A DNA stretch of 39,342 nt, taken from contig NWBJ01000061.1 of assembly GCA_002633115.1 (NCBI GenBank), positions 1-39,342 on the forward strand, given 5' to 3'. Origin of the DNA: Muribaculaceae bacterium Zag1. GTDB lineage: Bacteria > Bacteroidota > Bacteroidia > Bacteroidales > Muribaculaceae. Shown one piece after another: positions 34,660 to 39,342 of the stretch. Below the pieces are notes generated by a model, which was not told the DNA's origin, made no database searches, and was given only the letters and a program-made list of their open reading frames with translations. The position numbers and the translations under genes are program-made. Each line of letters begins with the position of its first letter. The first letter of the stretch is position 1.

Positions 34660-35835
34660 ATGTTTTGCAAAAACTGCGGGAATCAGATCCCAGAAAATGC
34701 TCAGTTTTGTCCGAAATGCGGCACCCCTACTGTTCATTCCGATTCTGCTTCTACTCAACAAAATACGGATACCAGTCCAGCTGAGAACTCTGGTTCCCAA
34801 ACATCTCCCGGAACTCCCGGGAAAAAAGGGATGCCAAGGTATCTGCTTATAATCATTATCGCAGTAGTTGCGGCAGTTGTGATCATTATTGTGGCCGTGT
34901 CGGTTCATTCGCATCGGGAAAATTCTACTCCTTCCGAGGAAACAACAAAGGAAGAGCAGAGGGAGGTTGTAGATGAGGATGAGGACAATAACGCTGTCGA
35001 GGGGGACGAGGACAAAGAAAGTGCCAAAGAAATAACAGGTGCGGAAACTAAGGATGAAGTAACTGCTGAAGAGGCCGAAGCAAACGCACTGAAAGAAAAT
35101 GTGACTATTTCAGATATAACGTTTGAAGGGCATGATACTACCGGTGCTTTTGCAGGATATGATAATTATGATTATGTGGTCGAAATGACGGTAAGCAATG
35201 ACAACGACGTTTCTTGTGATGTTTATCCCTCTTTTCAGGCAACGGTTGTATGGACCAACGGTTATGGCGACGAAATCTCCAGACAAATACAGTTGCTTCG
35301 TTCAAGAAGCACAATGATTAATTCTCCTTATTCCAGAATGTTTGGTCGCGACACTCTCAGCGCCGAGGACAATTACGAAGAAACTTTGATCCCGGTCGGG
35401 CTTGCTCCGCACGAGACAAAGAAGGTCGTCTATTACATGGATGAGGCGTATACGACGGACGGCGATTCGTTTGACTTTGGGGCGGATGGTCCAATCACCG
35501 ATTTACAGCTGCTTGACTATACCGTAGAAGAAGCCCCTTATACCTATTTAAACATTTCGGAGTGCCTGGACTATGAGACCGGTGCGATAACAAATACTAG
35601 CGGAGAAAGATGGAATGTTGTAGGGGCAAATTATGAAGAGGTTGTTGACGGAAGCCCGCATTCATCCTCCCATACATCTGTTGGATCACATTCCAGCACG
35701 GGAAACTATGTCGACAGAGATGAGGATGTGACAGTTATAGATTCGGAAATGTATGATAAGGAAAGCCAGACAGGTAAATTACCGGTTCTATTTTGGTATC
35801 AGGTGGATTCGGCATATTCTGACAGCGAAGAATAG
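34660..35835 (+). CDS. Zinc ribbon - TM - beta-rich ectodomain protein (copy 2)
   Basis: 391 residues, colinear with the preceding protein: zinc ribbon CKNC...CPKC, a near-identical linker and TM helix, acidic stalk, and the same ectodomain with VEMTVSNDNDVSCDVYPS and GLAPHETKKVVYYMD. Most differences lie in the stalk and in the middle and end of the ectodomain, which suggests diversification after duplication. I chose the ATG at 34660 after AGGGAG, because the common MFCK(K/N)CGNQIPENAQFCPKCG start aligns there; the ORF stays open upstream to 34555 by overlap with the preceding gene. Spacing to the preceding gene is 13 bases. Confidence 0.93.
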   Translation: MFCKNCGNQIPENAQFCPKCGTPTVHSDSASTQQNTDTSPAENSGSQTSPGTPGKKGMPRYLLIIIIAVVAAVVIIIVAVSVHSHRENSTPSEETTKEEQREVVDEDEDNNAVEGDEDKESAKEITGAETKDEVTAEEAEANALKENVTISDITFEGHDTTGAFAGYDNYDYVVEMTVSNDNDVSCDVYPSFQATVVWTNGYGDEISRQIQLLRSRSTMINSPYSRMFGRDTLSAEDNYEETLIPVGLAPHETKKVVYYMDEAYTTDGDSFDFGADGPITDLQLLDYTVEEAPYTYLNISECLDYETGAITNTSGERWNVVGANYEEVVDGSPHSSSHTSVGSHSSTGNYVDRDEDVTVIDSEMYDKESQTGKLPVLFWYQVDSAYSDSEE

Positions 35836-35869
35836 GTTGCACATTTGAGGAGGATTTCACTATTACAAA

Positions 35870-35880
35870 TGTGGTATGAT
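35870..35880 (+). promoter_or_regulatory. Extended -10 element TGTGGTATGAT, without TTACAG
   Basis: Identical to the -10 region of the 32286 gene, but the -35 position (35851-35856) reads AGGATT, not TTACAG. The following leader (CTTTTCGCAAAAA...AGGGAGACAAAA) is also shared with the 32286 gene. Confidence 0.45.
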
Positions 35881-35943
35881 ATATAAAAAGACAGCAGGAA
35901 TTGATATCCTTCTTTTCGCAAAAAGTATTGTAGGGAGACAAAA

Positions 35944-36916
35944 ATGTATTGCAGAAACTGTGGCAACGAAATCCCAGAGGGGGGCTAAATTCTGTAAGAA
36001 CTGCGGTAACCCTGTCGCGAGCGCAAAGCAGACCACAGACTCCGCTGCGCGGAAGTCCGCGGGAAACGAGAAGGGAAAAAGGCACACTTTACGCAACGCC
36101 ACAATCGCGATCGTGGTATGTGCCGCAGTCGTGATCGTGTTGATTGTTGTCTTATTGCCAAGAGTGAATACAGTAAAAACACCGGGAGAGGGCGACACAA
36201 ACCCCTGGGTCTTAGCAACAGAAACCGTATATAATGACTCGCAAATGGACAGTTATACGGAATATTTTTATAATAACGACCGCTTATTGTCATCAGAAAT
36301 CTGCTACGACGAACCCAATGGCAGCGTTAAAAATATGAAGGATTATACCTACGATAAAAACGGCAATCTGACATTGGAGATTTGTACCTATCCAAGCGGA
36401 AATGAAGAACGTACCGAATATACCTACGACAAGAACAACAATATGACATCAGAAGTTCATAAAGACTCGGAAGGCAACGAAACTAAACGAACAGAATATA
36501 CCTACGATGAAAATGGCAATCTGACATTAGAATTGGAAACGGCTCCGGACGGATCATGGGATCGTTCCGAATTAACCTACGACGAAAACAACTATATGAC
36601 ATTGCTTATAGAATTAGATTCGGACGGGTACGGTGGATATGTCGAATGTACTTATGATGAAAATGGCAATGTAACATCGGCAGATATAACGGACACGGAA
36701 GGGGAATGGTATCGCGACGAATTTGTCTACGACGAAAACGGCAATGTAACAATGGAGTTTAATACCTACTCGGACGGAGAGGTTGATTTTACGGAATACG
36801 TCTACGACTACGATGAGAACGGCAATTTGACATCGGAGGTTATGAAACTTGAGGAAAAAGAATGGCGTACCGAATACACTTATGAGCTCTATGAAACACT
36901 TTCTGAATCACATTAA
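35944..36916 (+). pseudogene. Broken zinc ribbon - TM - YD-repeat gene (+1 frameshift in a G6 run)
   Basis: The ATG at 35944 (after AGGGAGAC) opens MYCRNCGNEIPEGG and meets TAA at once. The paralogue at 32286 reads GAAGGGGCTAAATTC at the same point; here it is GAGGGGGGCTAAATTC, with a run of six G (35979-35984) that is one base too long. Past this point the frame is intact to 36916: AKFCKNC, a linker, TM helix (ATIAIVVCAAVVIVLIVVLL) and about ten YD repeats. Removing one G restores a complete zinc ribbon - TM - YD protein of about 323 residues. It is either a recent pseudogene, a phase-variable gene, or a base-call error. Confidence 0.85.
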
Positions 36917-37023
36917 TAATATATAGCGCCAATATATACAATCATCCGAATTAAAATAATAAAAGCAATGATACCAAGAATCAAACTTATCGTTGCAATC
37001 CCCGCGTTCTTCTTAAATGACAT
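36913..37023 (-). CDS. Small hydrophobic ORF (possible membrane peptide or gene remnant)
   Basis: 36 residues, MSFKKNAGIATISLILGIIAFIILIRMIVYIGAIYY, of which about 22 form one TM helix. The same frame stays open upstream with another hydrophobic stretch (RLILSILSIIVAG) but no good start codon, so this may be the end of a longer two-helix membrane protein whose front was lost where the truncated toxin gene joins it. No clear ribosome site. Its stop overlaps the stop of the YD-repeat pseudogene on the other strand. Confidence 0.35.
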   Translation of the reverse strand: MSFKKNAGIATISLILGIIAFIILIRMIVYIGAIYY

Positions 37024-37105
37024 CCCGGCAACTATAATTGACAGAATGCTCAAAATCAGCCTGTGCTTTCGGGTAGATATTGAGAATGTATTGATTATTT
37101 TCCAT
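37013..37105 (-). pseudogene. Truncated ParE/RelE-type toxin
   Basis: The ATG at 37105 overlaps the end of the antitoxin gene by 11 bases, the usual arrangement for such pairs. The 30 residues begin MENNQYILNIYPKAQADFEH, which is the typical N-terminus of ParE/RelE toxins (a beta strand and the first helix with P.A..D.E). The frame then closes at TAA and the rest of the roughly 95-residue toxin is missing, replaced by a hydrophobic-coding sequence. The toxin is therefore most likely inactive. Confidence 0.6.
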
Positions 37106-37367
37106 ACTTCACCCGCATGGAAGAAAAAAACTCCTGTCCCTCCACCGGCTCAGCTCCCGAATCAATTTCATCCAGCGCTTCATTGACAAGAGCTGCCGCC
37201 TGTGCCTCCGCTATGGTCTTTTCATAAAGCGGAATGCTCATGAGGACCATCTCGCCATACCCGTTTTTGGTGACAATGATCGGGACGTCGCTTTCCTTGC
37301 AGGTCTGCGTAATCTGTGCTGTATTTTTGAGTTCGTTGATAGGAACCACCTTTGGTAAAATTTGCAT
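37095..37367 (-). CDS. Phd/YefM-family antitoxin (orphan)
   Basis: 90 residues. The N-terminal half, MQILPKVVPINELKNTAQITQTCKES...PIIVTKNGYGEMVLMSIPLYE, is the Phd/YefM DNA-binding fold that represses its own promoter. The C-terminal half, helical and acidic then aromatic, would wrap the toxin. It has a strong promoter at 37406-37433 and GGAGG eleven bases before the ATG. The partner toxin gene that follows is cut after 30 codons, so this antitoxin is probably kept by chance, or as a regulator or a protector against a related toxin. Confidence 0.9.
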   Translation of the reverse strand: MQILPKVVPINELKNTAQITQTCKESDVPIIVTKNGYGEMVLMSIPLYEKTIAEAQAAALVNEALDEIDSGAEPVEGQEFFSSMRVKYGK

Positions 37368-37405
37368 TTTATTACTCGCCTCCGTTCTGTGCGAATTATG
37401 TTCTT

Positions 37406-37433
37406 ATTATACCATAATCTGCACATTCGTCAA
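37406..37433 (-). promoter_or_regulatory. Antitoxin promoter TTGACG-N16-TATAAT
   Basis: On the minus strand TTGACG (37428-37433) and TATAAT (37406-37411) are 16 bases apart, with TG one base before the -10 box. Near-consensus and 39-66 bases before the antitoxin start. Confidence 0.75.
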
Positions 37434-37449
37434 CCTGTTGTGAGCAAAC

Positions 37450-37481
37450 AGCGCGAGATTCTATTACCAGGATCCCGCGCT
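37450..37481 (-). terminator. Hairpin after the beta-helix surface protein
   Basis: AGCGCGAGAT pairs with ATCCCGCGCT with one mismatch, 18 bases after the stop of the surface gene. The T tail on the minus strand is short. Confidence 0.55.
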
Positions 37482-37498
37482 TATTTAGAATCAAAACA

Positions 37499-39238
37499 TT
37501 AAAATCTTACTTTTCCGTTCACGACATTCCAGGTGCCGTTCTTATTCGATGCCATGCCGGTATAGGTAAAGTCCACTTTGCCGTCCTTGATGTACCACCA
37601 GCCGTTGCTGTTCTTATAATTGGCAAGTCCCGTAAAGCCAAACTGCACTTTGCCGTCTGTTACATACCACCAGCCGTTTTTGTTTTTATCGACCCCGTTG
37701 TGGCTAAAGTCTACTTTTCCGTTTACAATATACCACCAGCCGTTCTCGTTCTTGTAGTTTGCCAGACCGGTAAAGCCAAATTGTACTTTGCCGCCCGTCA
37801 CATACCACCAGCCGTTGCTGTTCTTGTCTACACCATTGTGAGAGAAGTCGACCTTGCCATCTTTCACATACCACCAGCCGTTCTCGTTCTTATAGTTTGC
37901 AACGCCGGTGTAAGTGTTCTGTACCTTGCTGCCAACCACATAGTACCAGGCGCCCACTTCTCCGAGCGCACCCGTTGTATCCTTGCATACGCTATTCATG
38001 TTGAATGTCACAACACCTTTCTCAACGTACCACTGCCCATTCTCGTTTTCCGCAAAGCCGGTATAGTTGGCCGCTACCCCATTTTCGTAGTAGCGCCAGA
38101 CTCCGTCAGAATCCTTATGGAGTCCGTTGAGGGACGATTCGCCCGAGGCGGTGAGTTCCAAATAATGTCCACTCTCATTGATCTGTACATCATACCCTTC
38201 ATCCGAGAAGAAATACTGCGCGGAAGCTTCATAATAATCCGTATCGCTCTCTGCTCCGGTAATCGGAACGGGATTTTCTGCGGTCGGCTTGGCCGCGGTT
38301 GTTACTCCAATGGAGGAGCCTGCAGTCAATGCGCCGGCAAAACCGATCTGGCAATCGGAAGGAAGGTAAAAATTATTCTCTGTGCCTGCACAGTCATTAT
38401 CCTCAACTATAATTGTGCCTGCCATGATAAATGTACAACTATTGCCAATATACACGCCTCCTCCGGTGCTATCCTTGTATGGCGCCGAGTTGCCACGGAT
38501 CACACTGTCCGTCATGATAAATGTGCCCCTGTTGGCACACACTCCGGCACCATTATCATATACCGAATTACCACTGATTTCTCCGCCTGTCATAGTAAAT
38601 ACGCAGGAATCCCTGTTCATATAAACACCGCCGCCAATAGCGGCAAAGTTTTCACTGATTTTTCCGCCTGTCATGATAAATTCGTTCGCGTTAAATACAC
38701 CACCGCCCTCATCTACCGGGCTCGTGTTTCCACTGATCTCTCCGCCTGTCATGGTAAATGTGCCATAGATTGAATTATATACACCGGCACCATAAAACAA
38801 AACGGTATTATTACAGATTTTCCCTCCATTCATGGTGAAATCACCATTGTTGCATACACCTCCACCACGCTCAACATAATTGTCCTCACTGGTAGACCCG
38901 GTAAGTTCACCGGAGTCATTTCCGCTGCCGTCGTTGAGCGTAAATGTACCATTGTTTGTTATAACACTATGATCCCCTGTACCTTTCAGTTTATGACCGT
39001 TCAAATCAATAACCACTTCTGCGTCTTCCGGAATCGTGATATCTTCTGTAAGTGTGACATCTCCATCCAGATAATATTCTCCGGATTCTAATGTGCCGCC
39101 CGCCGAAGACAGTACGGTTCCTGCGGCAAACATCGCAATGTCACCCTCATCCGCCATCGCGGTTGCAGGCAGAAGAGAACATACCAGCAGCAATGACAAA
39201 ACAATCCCGATTCCTCTTTTTAAAATACTTTTTTTCAT
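37499..39238 (-). CDS. Secreted beta-helix-like protein with NGWWY/GKV cell-wall repeats
   Basis: 579 residues. A signal peptide ([29 protein letters not shown]) precedes a repeat region (about 80-285) with units such as [12 protein letters not shown]...GGGVYN, the pattern of right-handed beta-helix or polymorphic outer-membrane-type adhesins. A spacer of about 80 residues leads to [16 protein letters not shown] and about nine NGWWY/GKV repeats (370-579), ending [14 protein letters not shown]. The C-terminal module is the same as in the BspA-type proteins at the other end of the window, so the three share a wall-binding part and differ in the exposed part. I chose the ATG at 39238, preceded by GAGGAGG; the in-frame extension to 39316 has no signal function. 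No LPXTG motif. Confidence 0.93.
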   Translation of the reverse strand: MKKSILKRGIGIVLSLLLVCSLLPATAMADEGDIAMFAAGTVLSSAGGTLESGEYYLDGDVTLTEDITIPEDAEVVIDLNGHKLKGTGDHSVITNNGTFTLNDGSGNDSGELTGSTSEDNYVERGGGVCNNGDFTMNGGKICNNTVLFYGAGVYNSIYGTFTMTGGEISGNTSPVDEGGGVFNANEFIMTGGKISENFAAIGGGVYMNRDSCVFTMTGGEISGNSVYDNGAGVCANRGTFIMTDSVIRGNSAPYKDSTGGGVYIGNSCTFIMAGTIIVEDNDCAGTENNFYLPSDCQIGFAGALTAGSSIGVTTAAKPTAENPVPITGAESDTDYYEASAQYFFSDEGYDVQINESGHYLELTASGESSLNGLHKDSDGVWRYYENGVAANYTGFAENENGQWYVEKGVVTFNMNSVCKDTTGALGEVGAWYYVVGSKVQNTYTGVANYKNENGWWYVKDGKVDFSHNGVDKNSNGWWYVTGGKVQFGFTGLANYKNENGWWYIVNGKVDFSHNGVDKNKNGWWYVTDGKVQFGFTGLANYKNSNGWWYIKDGKVDFTYTGMASNKNGTWNVVNGKVRF

Positions 39239-39342
39239 AGTCGTCCTCCTCAAAATGTACTGTGTAAAAATGGATTCCGTAAAACCTTTACTTTCCCTCA
39301 TATTCCTTGATATCATACGGGGCCGTCTGATATACGTAATAA

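Noticed and set aside
37700-38773. A plus-strand ORF of 357 codons with many Ala/Val/Ile repeats
   Set aside because: It is the antisense frame of the cell-wall and beta-helix repeats; the periodicity is explained by the minus-strand gene.

Overview
The window looks like an accessory, surface and signalling locus from a low-to-mid GC Gram-positive gut-type Clostridium relative, most likely a Lachnospiraceae member. That is inferred from the AGGAGG-type ribosome sites, the BspA-type (DUF285) leucine-rich surface proteins carrying NGWWY/GKVDF cell-wall-binding-like repeats, and many proteins that begin with a CxxC...CxxC zinc ribbon. No rRNA, tRNA, CRISPR array, integrase or transposase was seen.

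Layout. (1) Positions 93-7306, minus strand: a duplicated YbjN-like protein, two very similar BspA-type surface proteins in tandem, and between them a 36-residue mini-ORF that joins a secretion-signal-like start to the last cell-wall repeat of this family. (2) Positions 7330-15430, minus strand: two paralogous cytosolic zinc-ribbon proteins on either side of a giant ATPase with four intact CbbX/SpoVK-type AAA+ modules plus one probable degenerate module. (3) Positions 15514-23679, minus strand: one tight operon with a helical repeat protein, a transmembrane Ser/Thr kinase with external TPR-like repeats, a PP2C phosphatase, and three membrane proteins of the form zinc ribbon - one TM helix - ectodomain. 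One of the three ectodomains is a discoidin-like glycan-binding domain. (4) Positions 23866-29758, minus strand: two zinc ribbon - TM - YARHG proteins, a soluble protein with four zinc ribbons, and a secreted CAP/SCP protein with bacterial Ig-like repeats. (5) Positions 29999-36916, plus strand: two lipoproteins and four zinc ribbon - TM proteins, three of the six carrying short YD (RHS-like) repeat ectodomains. The last gene is broken by an extra G in a G6 run. (6) Positions 36913-39238, minus strand: a Phd/YefM antitoxin with a truncated ParE-like toxin, a small hydrophobic ORF, and a third secreted protein with the same cell-wall repeats on a beta-helix-like domain.

How the parts may work together (inference). 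Nine proteins share an N-terminal cytosolic zinc ribbon followed by a single TM helix and a variable ectodomain. They are clustered with a kinase/phosphatase pair and a multi-AAA+ remodelling ATPase. Seven promoters across regions 2 to 5, on both strands, share an unusual -35 box TTACAG (one is TTACAT) exactly 18 bp from the -10 box. This suggests one co-regulated system: an envelope-sensing array in which zinc ribbons are the common cytosolic docking module, the kinase and PP2C enzyme set the signal, and the AAA+ protein remodels the complexes. I know of no described system with this exact composition, but I could not search for one.
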